This document shows positions 1 through 6,978 of a DNA stretch of 28,463 nucleotides, piece by piece; the stretch's first letter is position 1; every line of letters begins with the position of its first letter. The translations under genes and the position numbers were made by a program. The notes under the pieces were generated by a model. The model was given only the letters and a program-made list of their open reading frames with translations. It had not been told where the DNA came from and searched no databases. The stretch lies in the NCBI GenBank assembly GCA_964386525.1, contig CAYLSO010000284.1:1-28463 (forward strand). Direction: 5' to 3'. This stretch comes from CAYLSO01 sp964386525 (GTDB taxonomy: Bacteria; Eisenbacteria; RBG-16-71-46; DASYSL01).

Positions 1-1
1 C

Positions 2-421
2 GCCTCGGGCGCGGCGCTGCTGGCCTGCATGGGCGTGGTGGTGGCGGCCCTGCTGCTCGGCATGGGCTACGCCGGTCTGGCTGTGGCGGCGCTGGCCGCC
101 ACCCTCGGAGTGGCGGCAGCCGGGCTCGTCGTCGGGCGCCGCCTCTCCGAGGTCGAGACCCAGGAGGTGCTGGAGAATCCGCGCGGACCGTGGCTCCTGG
201 CCTTCGTGTCGAGCGCGCTCTTGGCGCTGGCCGTGGGCCTGGGCCTACTGGTCGTGGACTGGCCGGCGGGGCCCGCGGCGGGGATCTCCGCAGTCGGTGA
301 CGGGGCGAGCGGATCCGCTGTAGATGGATCGGCCACCCTGATGGAATGGGCCCTGGCGGCGCTGGGCGTGGCGACGGCGCTGGCGCTGGCGGCCTTCGCG
401 CCGCGCGCCGAGGGGGATTGA
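2..421 (+). CDS. NuoJ-like membrane protein, 5' end outside the window
   Basis: The reading frame is open to the left window edge, so the N-terminus is missing; 139 residues are visible. An ATG at 29 is internal to the first hydrophobic stretch and is unlikely to be the true start. Four hydrophobic segments are seen (about residues 3-22, 24-45, 60-82 and 110-130) with one charged loop. It is called NuoJ-like because it directly precedes a recognisable NuoK-like gene, as in nuo operons, and because the stretch LLLGMGYAG resembles the NuoJ helix around its conserved Gly/Tyr region. The acidic and Tyr positions of that NuoJ helix are Val and Ala here. The sequence match alone is weak and position carries most of the call. 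Its stop shares one base with the next start (TGATG at 419-423), so the two are probably translationally coupled. Confidence 0.55.
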   Translation, partial: ASGAALLACMGVVVAALLLGMGYAGLAVAALAATLGVAAAGLVVGRRLSEVETQEVLENPRGPWLLAFVSSALLALAVGLGLLVVDWPAGPAAGISAVGDGASGSAVDGSATLMEWALAALGVATALALAAFAPRAEGD

Positions 422-744
422 TGGCGGCCGTGCTCGAGCTCGCCGTGCGCCTTCTGCCGGCGCTCACCGGTCTCGCTCTGCTGTGGCTGGGCCTCTTCGC
501 CGCGCTGTCGCGCCGCCGCCTCGACACGCTGCAGCGCGGGCTCTTCGTGGCCGGGCTGGGCGTGGCGCTGCTGGCGGCGAGTCTCGGCCACCTGGCCGGG
601 GCGCCGGCCGCCGGCCGCAGCGTCGGGTTGTGCGCGATCGCCGTCGCACTCGGCCAGGCGCTGGCCGGCCTCGCCGTGGCGCGCGCCACCGCCGCGCGGC
701 TCGCGGTGACGCGCACCGACCAACTGGAACGCCTGCACGGTTAG
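421..744 (+). CDS. NuoK-like complex I membrane subunit lacking both conserved glutamates
   Basis: This 107-residue protein has three membrane helices, the size and topology of NuoK. Recalled against E. coli NuoK, the loop-helix RRNLLFMLIGLE corresponds to RRRLDTLQRGLF here, and the third helix AAAEASIGLA corresponds to ALGQALAGLA. The C-terminal end TRTDQLERLHG also fits NuoK. Both intramembrane glutamates that are nearly invariant in NuoK are gone: the first is Phe42, the second is Gln79. ATG 421 was chosen because it overlaps the preceding TGA; an upstream in-frame ATG at 346 lies inside the previous gene. The family call is fairly sure. The function in proton translocation is doubtful because the proton-path residues are missing. 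Confidence 0.75.
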   Translation: MAAVLELAVRLLPALTGLALLWLGLFAALSRRRLDTLQRGLFVAGLGVALLAASLGHLAGAPAAGRSVGLCAIAVALGQALAGLAVARATAARLAVTRTDQLERLHG

Positions 745-753
745 GGGGCCGAT

Positions 754-1728
754 GTGATCTGCCCGCGCTGCCAGACCGCCAACCCCGACGAGCACCGCTA
801 TTGCGCGCAGTGCGGCACGCGCCTGCTGGAGCGCGGCGGCGCGCTCGGCGGCAGCCTGCGCGAGCAGCTGCACCGCGGCCTTGCCCTGCTGGTGGACGGC
901 GAGTGGGGCGACGCCCGCGCCCAGTTCGAGCGTTGCCTGGCGCTCGACCCGACACACGGGGCCAGCCTGCTCTACCTCGGCCTCATCGAGTGTCTCGAGG
1001 GCGCGCCGGGGCGGGCGCGCGACCGCCTGGCGCGTGCCGTGGCCCTCGACCCGGAGCTGGTGAACGCCTGGCTCCTGCTCGGCCTGATGGCCGAGAGCGA
1101 GGAGGACTTCAGCGAGGCGGCGCGCTGCTACGGCGAAGCGGTGCGGCGCAAGGGCGAAGCCCACCTGGCCAACCAGCGGCTGGCCTTCCTGGCGCTGGCG
1201 CGCGGCGACCGCGACGAGGCGCTGCCCTTCCTGCGTGCCTGGGTGGAAGGCCAGCGCGACGAGACGGCGCCGCTCCTGCATCTCAGCGCCGCGCTGGTCG
1301 AGCTGGGCAACGAGAGCGAGGCCGCCGCCACGCTCGACCGCGCCCTGGCGCTCGAGCCCGGCGCGCCGGCGCTGCACCGGCGGCGCGGCGACCTGTGCCT
1401 GCGCCTGGGGCTCAAGCGCGAGGCCGCGGCGCATTTCCGCGCGGCGCTGGCCGCCGAGCCGAGCGAGGTGGAGACGCGCGTCAAGTACGGCGTGACGCTA
1501 GCCGCCGTGGGCGACGTGGACGGCGCCATCGCGGCGCTGCAGCAGGCCGTCGAGCTGGATCCCGACCGCGCCGATGCGCACTACGAGCTGGGCGTCCTCT
1601 ACTACACGGAGAAGGACGACCTCGAGCGCGCCGTGGACGAGATCGAGGCTGCCATCGGGCTCGACCCCAACGACGCCACCGCCCGCATGATCTACCAGGA
1701 ACTGCTGCTCGAGCGGGGCCAGTTCTAA
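754..1728 (+). CDS. zinc-ribbon and tetratricopeptide-repeat protein
   Basis: Starts with GTG 754, preceded by AGGGGG; the overlapping ATG at 752 stops at once. The first 25 residues hold two Cys pairs, CPRC and CAQCG, separated by about 14 residues, a classical small zinc ribbon. The rest of the 324 residues is a chain of TPR-like helical hairpins from about residue 35 to the end, seen as repeated pairs such as ALDPTHGASLLYLGL, ALDPELVNAWLLLGL and ELDPDRADAHYELGV. There is no signal peptide or membrane segment, so it is probably a cytosolic scaffold or assembly factor. It lies between the NuoK-like gene and a fragment matching the NuoL tail, exactly where the body of nuoL would be in a normal nuo operon. 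Its partner is unknown; a role in assembling or regulating the neighbouring membrane complex is inferred from position only. Confidence 0.85.
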   Translation: MICPRCQTANPDEHRYCAQCGTRLLERGGALGGSLREQLHRGLALLVDGEWGDARAQFERCLALDPTHGASLLYLGLIECLEGAPGRARDRLARAVALDPELVNAWLLLGLMAESEEDFSEAARCYGEAVRRKGEAHLANQRLAFLALARGDRDEALPFLRAWVEGQRDETAPLLHLSAALVELGNESEAAATLDRALALEPGAPALHRRRGDLCLRLGLKREAAAHFRAALAAEPSEVETRVKYGVTLAAVGDVDGAIAALQQAVELDPDRADAHYELGVLYYTEKDDLERAVDEIEAAIGLDPNDATARMIYQELLLERGQF

Positions 1729-1732
1729 CGCC

Positions 1733-1963
1733 ATGCACCCGGTCCTCCTGCTGCGCTACCCGCTGCGCGCCGTGCTGGCGGTCTCGCGCGTTGCCGTGCT
1801 GCTCGACCGCGTGCTGATCGGCGGCGCCACGGCCGGCCTGGCGCGGCTGCCCGAGGCGCTGGGCGGCGCCCTGTCCCGCGTCCAGAGCGGCTCGCTGACC
1901 GAATACCTGCTGCTGGTCTTCACCGGGCTCGCGCTGCTGGTGCTGGCGCGGCTGTTCGCCTAG
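1733..1963 (+). CDS. stand-alone protein resembling the C-terminal tail of NuoL
   Basis: A 76-residue protein starting 4 bases after the TPR stop and ending 5 bases before the next gene. The sequence DRVLIGGATAGLARLPEAL, then LSRVQSGSLTEY, then the hydrophobic LLLVFTGLALLVLARLF matches, from memory, the last part of NuoL: the 'vDr.viDglvng' stretch, the 'lrrlQtG.vq.Y' motif and the final membrane helix. In normal complex I this tail follows 14 antiporter-like helices and the lateral helix; none of these is encoded here or upstream in the window. It keeps a start codon, a stop codon and neighbour-like codon use, so it looks like a maintained small gene and not random debris. It may anchor neighbouring subunits in the membrane. 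An alternative is a chance one-helix protein, but the order of three matching motifs argues against this. Confidence 0.6.
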   Translation: MHPVLLLRYPLRAVLAVSRVAVLLDRVLIGGATAGLARLPEALGGALSRVQSGSLTEYLLLVFTGLALLVLARLFA

Positions 1964-1968
1964 GGAAC

Positions 1969-3141
1969 GTGCCGGCCGCCGCGCTTGCCGCCTGGTGGCC
2001 CGGGTCCGCGGCGCTGCCTTGGGCGGGAGTCGTGGCGCTCGGCGCGGTGACGGCCCTGGCGCTCGAGGCCGCCCAGGGCGGTCTCTCCGGCCGGGCCCGC
2101 GCGGCGCGGGTGGCGGCCGTCGTGGCGCTGGGCGCCGCTGCGCTCGCGGCGGTGTGGCTGGCGTGGGCGCCGGTTTCCCTGGACGGCCGCGTGCCCCTGA
2201 CCGCCGCCGCCTGGTGGCTGGTCGCCATCCCCGTCTTGGTCCTCGCGGCTGCGGCCTCGGGGTCCACGGGCGCAGCGGTGAGCGCTCGTGTGGCGGTGAC
2301 CCAGGCCGCGCCGGCCATCTTCTACTCGTTCTCCTCCTTGCCCTTCGTCGCGCCGTTCGCGTCCTTCTCAGCCGGCTTCGTGCGGGCGGCCGCCCCGCCT
2401 TTCCACTCGATGGCGACGGAAGCGGCGGGCGCCTTGCCGGCCGGTGCCCTCGGGCTGCTGCTCGCGGTGGGGCTGGCGCTGGGAGGGCCGGTGGCGTGCG
2501 GCGGGCAGTTCGCCGGGACCGGGCTGCCGGCCCGCTTGCTCGCCGCCGGTCTGGCGCTCGCCACGGGAGTCGCCGGGGCCGCCTGCGCCGCGGATCGCGA
2601 TCTGCTGCGGCGGCTGGCGAAGTGGGCCTCCGTGCAGGGGGGGCTGGCGATCCTCATCTCGCTGCTGCCCGAGGCGGAGGTCGGTGGTCCTCCGACCGCG
2701 CGGGCCGTGGCGCACCTGGGCGCGAGCGCTGCCGCGCTGCCGCTGCTCTTGCTCGGTCTGGGGCGGCCTGCGGTCTTGGCCGGGACCTCCGACCTCGCCG
2801 TGCACGCCGGCTTGCTCCGCACAGCGCGGCGGCGCGGGGTCCTCGCCCTCGTGGTCCCCGTGGTGGCGGTGGTGGCCAGCGCGCGCGCCCCGTTGGCGTT
2901 GGCGGCCGCCCTGGCGGCGACGGCGGGGAACGCGCTGCTCACCGCGGCGCTCGCCGGATGGGTGGGGGCGGGGTTCGGCCTGCTCCTGGCTGGCTACCGC
3001 ATGGCGCGCGGCGAGCCGCGAGCCGGTGGCCGCGTTCCGCCGGAGATGCGCGTGGGTGAGGGAATGCTCATGGCCTTGTGCCTGGCTGCGGCGGTGGCGG
3101 CGTTCGCGCTCCCGTCGCTGTGGACCGGGGTGCCGCGATGA
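1969..3141 (+). CDS. NuoM/antiporter-like membrane protein, short and lacking channel lysines
   Basis: A 390-residue, very hydrophobic protein with about ten to eleven membrane helices, beginning at GTG 1969. It resembles the proton-conducting membrane subunits of complex I (NuoL/M/N, also Mrp antiporters). The motif APPFHSMATEAAGALPAG (residues about 142-159) lines up with the 'PFHgWLPDAHsqAPtaG' signature, DRDLLRRLAKWASVQGG with 'd.kRliAYtSvsHmG', and AVAHLGASAAALPLLLLG with 'miaHgl..aglFi..G'. The conserved TM7 lysine is Arg139, the TM8 lysine is not seen, and no acidic residue appears in the early helices where the TM5 glutamate should be. It is about 100 residues shorter than usual NuoM. 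Its last 4 bases overlap the next gene (ATGA). The fold family is likely; ion transport is doubtful. Confidence 0.65.
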   Translation: MPAAALAAWWPGSAALPWAGVVALGAVTALALEAAQGGLSGRARAARVAAVVALGAAALAAVWLAWAPVSLDGRVPLTAAAWWLVAIPVLVLAAAASGSTGAAVSARVAVTQAAPAIFYSFSSLPFVAPFASFSAGFVRAAAPPFHSMATEAAGALPAGALGLLLAVGLALGGPVACGGQFAGTGLPARLLAAGLALATGVAGAACAADRDLLRRLAKWASVQGGLAILISLLPEAEVGGPPTARAVAHLGASAAALPLLLLGLGRPAVLAGTSDLAVHAGLLRTARRRGVLALVVPVVAVVASARAPLALAAALAATAGNALLTAALAGWVGAGFGLLLAGYRMARGEPRAGGRVPPEMRVGEGMLMALCLAAAVAAFALPSLWTGVPR

Positions 3142-4529
3142 ACCGCCCGACCGTCTTCCCGTGGGCGTTCCCGGCGCTGCTGGCCCTGGCGGCCGGCGCG
3201 GCCCTGCTCATCGCCCAGCTGCCGCGCGAGACCCCGCGGCTGCTGGCCGGGGGCGCGTTCGCGCTCGACGGCCCTACCGTGCGGCTGCTGGGTGTGCTGG
3301 CGGGGGCCGTCCTCGCCGCCGCGCTTCTCGGCCTCGCCTCTTGGGCGCGTGAAGCGCACGCCTACGCGGTCCTGCTGGCCGCGCTCGCCGCGCTCGCCTG
3401 GACGGCCGCGGCCGCGTCTCTCGATCTCGCGGCGGCGGCGGTGTTCTGGGCGGCGGGATGGATCCTGGCGGCCGCCGCGGTGGGGCGGCTCGGCGGGCCG
3501 GAGCAGATCGAGGCGGCGGTCAAGCTGCACGGGCTCGGCGCGGCGGGGACCCTGATCCTGATTCTCGGCGCCACGCTCGCCGCCGGCCTGGCCGGCTCGT
3601 CGCATCTGCTCGAGGCCGGGCAGCTGCTCGGCTCGCTGCGCGACTCGCCGGTGCTGGCGCGCACCGCGGCGCGCGTGCTGCTGGTGGGGGGCGCGCTCGC
3701 CGCCGCCTGGGTCCCGTTCCACTTCTGGGCCCCCGACGGCCTCTCGGCCGCACCGCGCCCGGTGGCGCTCATCCTCGCCGTGGCCGCGCCGCTGGCCGCG
3801 GCCCTGGCGCTGGCCCGGCTGCTCTTCGCCTTCGAGCCGGCGTTCGCGGCTCTGCAGATCAACTGGCGCGGCGCGCTCTTCGCGTTCGCCGCGCTCACCG
3901 CGCTGGTGGGGGGCAGCGTGGCCCTCGCGCAGCGCGACGCCGCGCGGCTGACCGCGTACTTCACCACCGTCCAGTGCGCCGAGCTCATCCCGGCGCTGGG
4001 GGCGGCCCCGGGCGACGCGCATCTCTTCGCCGGGGCGGCGGCGGTGCATCTGGCCGCGCTCGTGCCGGTGTGGCTCGCGCTCGGCGCCTGGAGCGATGCG
4101 GGCGGCGGGCCCACCGACTTCGCGCGCCTGGCCGGACGGGGGCGGGCTCGCCCGGTGCCCGCGCTGCTCTGGGTGTCGGCCCTCGGGCTCGCCGCCGGCT
4201 TCCCCGGCGGCGCGCGCTTCGTGCTGCGGCCGGAGCTGGCGCAGGCCACGGCGCCCTCCCTGGCCTGGCCGCTGCTACTGGCCCTGAGCGCGCTCGCGCA
4301 GTGGGCGGTGGTGATGCGCCTGGCCCGCGTGCTCTTCCTGGACGCGCCGGCGGCGGAAGCGGCGCCGGCGGCGGAAGCGGCGCCGGCCGCGCTTCCGGCT
4401 GCCCCGCGTAGCTGGCCGGCGTGGGCCCTCGTGGCCCTGGCTCTCGGCCTCGAAGTCTGGCTCGCGCTCTCCGGCCGTCTCATGCCGGCCGGCGCGGCGG
4501 TGCAGCAGATCCTCTTCCCGGGAGGCTAG
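3138..4529 (+). CDS. NuoN-like complex I membrane subunit lacking channel residues
   Basis: 463 residues, about 12-14 membrane helices, starting at ATG 3138 within an ATGA overlap with the preceding gene. VPFHFWAPDGLSAAP at residues 192-206 closely matches the NuoN signature 'VPFHmWaPDvYeGAP', and the following RPVALILAVAAPLAAALALARLL matches the NuoN TM8 segment in pattern. VALAQRDAARLTAYFTTVQ matches 'aLvQ.nvKRlLAYSSIaH'. In real NuoN the helix before VPFH carries a lysine (F-K-I-A-A-V-P-F-H); here that position is Ala. The TM8 lysine (S-V-x-P-K) is Leu, and the TM5 'GlElqsl' glutamate is Ala in SLDLAAAAVFWAAGW. Near the C-terminus a low-complexity APAAEA linker is encoded by an 18-base tandem repeat. 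Last gene of the complex I-like block; about 200 bases of poorly coding sequence follow. Confidence 0.75.
   Translation: MNRPTVFPWAFPALLALAAGAALLIAQLPRETPRLLAGGAFALDGPTVRLLGVLAGAVLAAALLGLASWAREAHAYAVLLAALAALAWTAAAASLDLAAAAVFWAAGWILAAAAVGRLGGPEQIEAAVKLHGLGAAGTLILILGATLAAGLAGSSHLLEAGQLLGSLRDSPVLARTAARVLLVGGALAAAWVPFHFWAPDGLSAAPRPVALILAVAAPLAAALALARLLFAFEPAFAALQINWRGALFAFAALTALVGGSVALAQRDAARLTAYFTTVQCAELIPALGAAPGDAHLFAGAAAVHLAALVPVWLALGAWSDAGGGPTDFARLAGRGRARPVPALLWVSALGLAAGFPGGARFVLRPELAQATAPSLAWPLLLALSALAQWAVVMRLARVLFLDAPAAEAAPAAEAAPAALPAAPRSWPAWALVALALGLEVWLALSGRLMPAGAAVQQILFPGG
4344..4387 (+). repeat. 18-base tandem repeat inside the NuoN-like gene
   Basis: The unit gcgccggcggcggaagcg occurs twice head to tail (4344-4361, 4362-4379) and a third copy begins at 4380. 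It encodes two APAAEA units followed by APAAL, a flexible Ala/Pro linker between the last membrane helices. Repeat number could vary between strains without shifting the frame. Confidence 0.9.
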
Positions 4530-4738
4530 CAGCCGTCTCCCATATGGACGCCCGTGCCGCGGGGCGCTCCGGCCCTGCCCCGGGTTGCCCGCTGCCGGCA
4601 GGGTCTGGCATTCTCCCTGGGCCGGCTGGCGGTCCTGGACGCCGGCCCGTGCGGCAGGCTCGAGAACCCCAATGCGCGCCACGCCCCGGTCGCGGCGCCG
4701 CGCCCCTGTCCGGAGGCCACCTGTCCACCGTCGAACTC
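4530..4738 (+). other. spacer between the NuoN-like gene and ccsA
   Basis: The frame of ccsA is open upstream to ATG 4544, but third positions here are much less GC-biased than in the flanking genes and the implied peptide is a Pro/Gly/Arg-rich stretch with no counterpart in CcsA. I read it as non-coding. It contains GGAGG at 4712-4716, the likely ribosome binding site of ccsA. No convincing promoter or terminator hexamers were seen. Confidence 0.5.
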
Positions 4739-5557
4739 GTGTCCGGCGCCGCCCGCTGGCTGGGAGCCGCGCTCGCGCTCGCCGCCAGCGCGCTGTACCT
4801 GCAGGCCTTCTTCTCCGCGGGGCCGCTGCCGACGCGCGACCCGCGCCGGGCCCTGCTCCTGGCGGCCACGGCGCTCATGACGATGGTCATCGCGGCGCGC
4901 GCCGCGGCCCTCGGCACGGTGCCTCTGTTCTCGCCGTTCGAGGCCCTGTACTTCTACGGCTGGCTGGTGTTCCTGGTCTTCCTCCTGGTGGTCAGGCAGC
5001 CGAACCGCATCTCCATCGGCTCGCTGCTCGTGCCCTTCGGGACCGTGTGTGCCGTGGTCGGGTGCTTCGGTTTCACGCCTCCCGGCGACGTCAACCCCAT
5101 CTTCCGCAACTCGCTCTTCGCCGTGCACACGCTGGCCGCGTTCCTCGGCTACTCGGCGCTGTCGGTCGCCTGCGCCGCCGGCATCCTCTACCTGCTCATG
5201 TACGACAACATCTCCAAGAAGCGGATCGGGGCGCTGACCGCCCGCCTGCCGTCGCTCGAGGACCTCGACCGCCTCGGCCACCGCACCGTGATCCTCGGCT
5301 TCGCGCTGCTCACCGTCGGCATCGCGGCCGGCATGACGTGGGCCTGGCAGGAGTGGAAGGTCGTCTGGATCTGGGAGCCCAAGGGCGCCTGGGTGCTGAT
5401 CACCTGGCTGCTCTACGCCGCCTACCTTGTCGTGCGCAACGCCGCCGGCTGGCGCGGCGTGCGCGCCGCCTGGATCACCACCTTGGGGTTCGTGGCCAGC
5501 ATCTTCACCTTCCTCGGCACCAATTACTTCTTCGCCTGGGGGAGGCACGTATTCTGA
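4739..5557 (+). CDS. ccsA: CcsA/ResC-type cytochrome c assembly protein
   Basis: Inner-membrane heme handling protein of the System II cytochrome c maturation pathway, about 272 residues with eight or so helices. The tryptophan-rich WWD-type segment is visible as WAWQEWKVVWIWEPKGAW followed by VLITWLLYAAYL. The histidines expected to ligate heme are present at about His130 (FAVHTLAAF), His181 (LGHRT) and His270 (WGRHVF). Oddities: the usual WDPKE is WEPKG, so the Asp is Glu213 and the Glu is Gly215. Start choice is uncertain: GTG 4739 lies 22 bases after the GGAGG at 4712-4716, whereas a CTG at 4721 lies 4 bases after it and would add six residues. No CcsB/ResB partner is in the window. It is followed by hemA, a pairing that fits a shared role in heme supply. 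Confidence 0.9.
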   Translation: MSGAARWLGAALALAASALYLQAFFSAGPLPTRDPRRALLLAATALMTMVIAARAAALGTVPLFSPFEALYFYGWLVFLVFLLVVRQPNRISIGSLLVPFGTVCAVVGCFGFTPPGDVNPIFRNSLFAVHTLAAFLGYSALSVACAAGILYLLMYDNISKKRIGALTARLPSLEDLDRLGHRTVILGFALLTVGIAAGMTWAWQEWKVVWIWEPKGAWVLITWLLYAAYLVVRNAAGWRGVRAAWITTLGFVASIFTFLGTNYFFAWGRHVF

Positions 5558-5613
5558 TGGCGCGCGGAGCCTTCATCCTCATCGTCCCGCCGGTCGCGCC
5601 GGGAGGGGCGTAG
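5557..5613 (+). CDS. 18-codon mini-ORF bridging ccsA and hemA
   Basis: ATG 5557 overlaps the ccsA stop in TGATG (5555-5559), and its TAG stop overlaps the hemA GTG start in TAGTG (5611-5615). The peptide is 18 residues, MARGAFILIVPPVAPGGA. The hemA ribosome binding site GGGAGGGG lies inside it. It could be a translational coupler, a regulatory leader peptide, or simply the remnant of a gene that once stood between ccsA and hemA (a siroheme-type gene is common there in other bacteria). No function can be assigned to the peptide itself. Confidence 0.35.
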   Translation: MARGAFILIVPPVAPGGA

Positions 5614-6971
5614 TGCACATCTGCCTGGCGGGACTGAGCCACAAGACCGCCCCCATCGACGTGCGCGAGAAGATCGCGGTCGCGCCCGCGGACTACCAGC
5701 GGGTGCTGAACGAGATCGCCAAGCGGCCGTCGCTGCGCGAGCTGGTCGTGGTCTCGACCTGCAACCGCACCGAGCTCTACTGCGTCGCCGACGCCTACCA
5801 CGCGGGCACGAACTCGCTCGACGAGGCGTTCGGCGACATGGGGCAGCGCGCCGGGCTCGAGGTGGACAGCCACCTCTACCGCCGCCACGGCGCCGCCGCC
5901 GTGCGCCACCTCTTCCGCGTCGCCGCCAGCCTCGACTCGCTGGTGGTCGGCGAGCCGCAGATCCTCGGCCAGGTCAAGGACGCCTACAAGGCGGCCGCCG
6001 ACTCGTCGCTCACCGGTGTGGCGCTCGACCGCCTGTTCGCGCACGCCTTCGAGGTGGGCAAGCGGGTGCGCACCGAGACGGCCATCGGCAGCTACGCGGT
6101 GTCGGTGCCGTCGGCGGCCGTGGACCTGGCGAAGAAGATCTTCGGCTCGTTCAGCGGGCGGCGGGCCCTGGTCATCGGGGCCGGCGAGATGGCCGAGCTG
6201 ACGCTGCGCCACCTATACGAATCGGGGGTCGAGCGCGTCACGGTGGCCAACCGCACGCGCGCCACGGCGGAGGCGATGGCGCGCGAATTCCAGGCGCCGG
6301 TGGTCGGCCTCGACGACCTGCCGGCCGCGCTGGTGCACGCCGACATCGTGGTGGCCTCGGCGGGCGCGCCGGACTACCTGCTGCGCCGCCCGCAGGTGGA
6401 GGCGGCGATGAAGGAGCGGCGCAACCGCCCGGTGTTTATCATCGACATCGCCGTGCCGCGCAACGTCGAGCCGGCCGTCGGCCAGGTGTACAACGTCTTC
6501 CTCTACAGCGTGGACGACCTCGAGAAGGTGGTCGAGGACAACCGCGAGCGGCGCGCCAGGGAAGCCGAGCGCGCCGAGCAGATCATCGAGCAGGAGGTCG
6601 AGCGCTTCCTGAAGTGGTGGGTGGGGCTGGAGGCCGTGCCCACCATCGTGGCGCTGCGCGAGAAGATCGAGAAGCTGTCGATCGAGGAGTCGCAGCGCCT
6701 GCTGTCGCGCCTGCAGCACCTGCCGGAGCGCGACCGCAAGCTCATCGAGCAGTTCGGGCCGCAGCTGGTGCACAAGATCCTGCACCTGCCGACCGCCCAG
6801 ATCCGCAACGTCGGCGACGCCGAGCGCTGCGCTTCGCTGGCCTCGAGCCTGCGCTTCCTCTTCCGGCTCGACGACGTGACGCACGGCGGCGGCGAGGGCG
6901 GCCACGCGCCGGGCACGGGGCGGGTGGCGGACGACGCCGGCGGTGCCGGGGAAGCGCCGCCCCCGGAGTGA
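5613..6971 (+). CDS. hemA: glutamyl-tRNA reductase
   Basis: First step of the C5 tetrapyrrole pathway: NADPH-dependent reduction of glutamyl-tRNA(Glu) to glutamate-1-semialdehyde in the cytosol. The N-terminal motif GLSHKTAPIDVRE, the catalytic Cys50 in VVSTCNRTELY, VGEPQILGQVKDAY, the Rossmann-type ALVIGAGEMAEL with VTVANRT, and the C-terminal dimerisation helices are all present in the normal order. Length 452 residues is slightly above the usual 410-430 because of a Gly/Ala/Pro-rich tail of about 25 residues (from about residue 425) that is probably disordered. Start is GTG 5613, preceded by GGGAGGGG and overlapping the stop of the 18-codon mini-ORF. It fits with ccsA upstream as a heme-supply unit. 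hemC, usually next, is absent; an unrelated DUF2891-type gene follows. Confidence 0.97.
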   Translation: MHICLAGLSHKTAPIDVREKIAVAPADYQRVLNEIAKRPSLRELVVVSTCNRTELYCVADAYHAGTNSLDEAFGDMGQRAGLEVDSHLYRRHGAAAVRHLFRVAASLDSLVVGEPQILGQVKDAYKAAADSSLTGVALDRLFAHAFEVGKRVRTETAIGSYAVSVPSAAVDLAKKIFGSFSGRRALVIGAGEMAELTLRHLYESGVERVTVANRTRATAEAMAREFQAPVVGLDDLPAALVHADIVVASAGAPDYLLRRPQVEAAMKERRNRPVFIIDIAVPRNVEPAVGQVYNVFLYSVDDLEKVVEDNRERRAREAERAEQIIEQEVERFLKWWVGLEAVPTIVALREKIEKLSIEESQRLLSRLQHLPERDRKLIEQFGPQLVHKILHLPTAQIRNVGDAERCASLASSLRFLFRLDDVTHGGGEGGHAPGTGRVADDAGGAGEAPPPE

Positions 6972-6978
6972 GGGCCTG

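Noticed and set aside
4421..4738. A long N-terminal extension of the CcsA protein back into the NuoN-like gene
   Set aside because: The extension lacks coding-like third positions and any CcsA feature; the membrane protein begins around 4721-4739.
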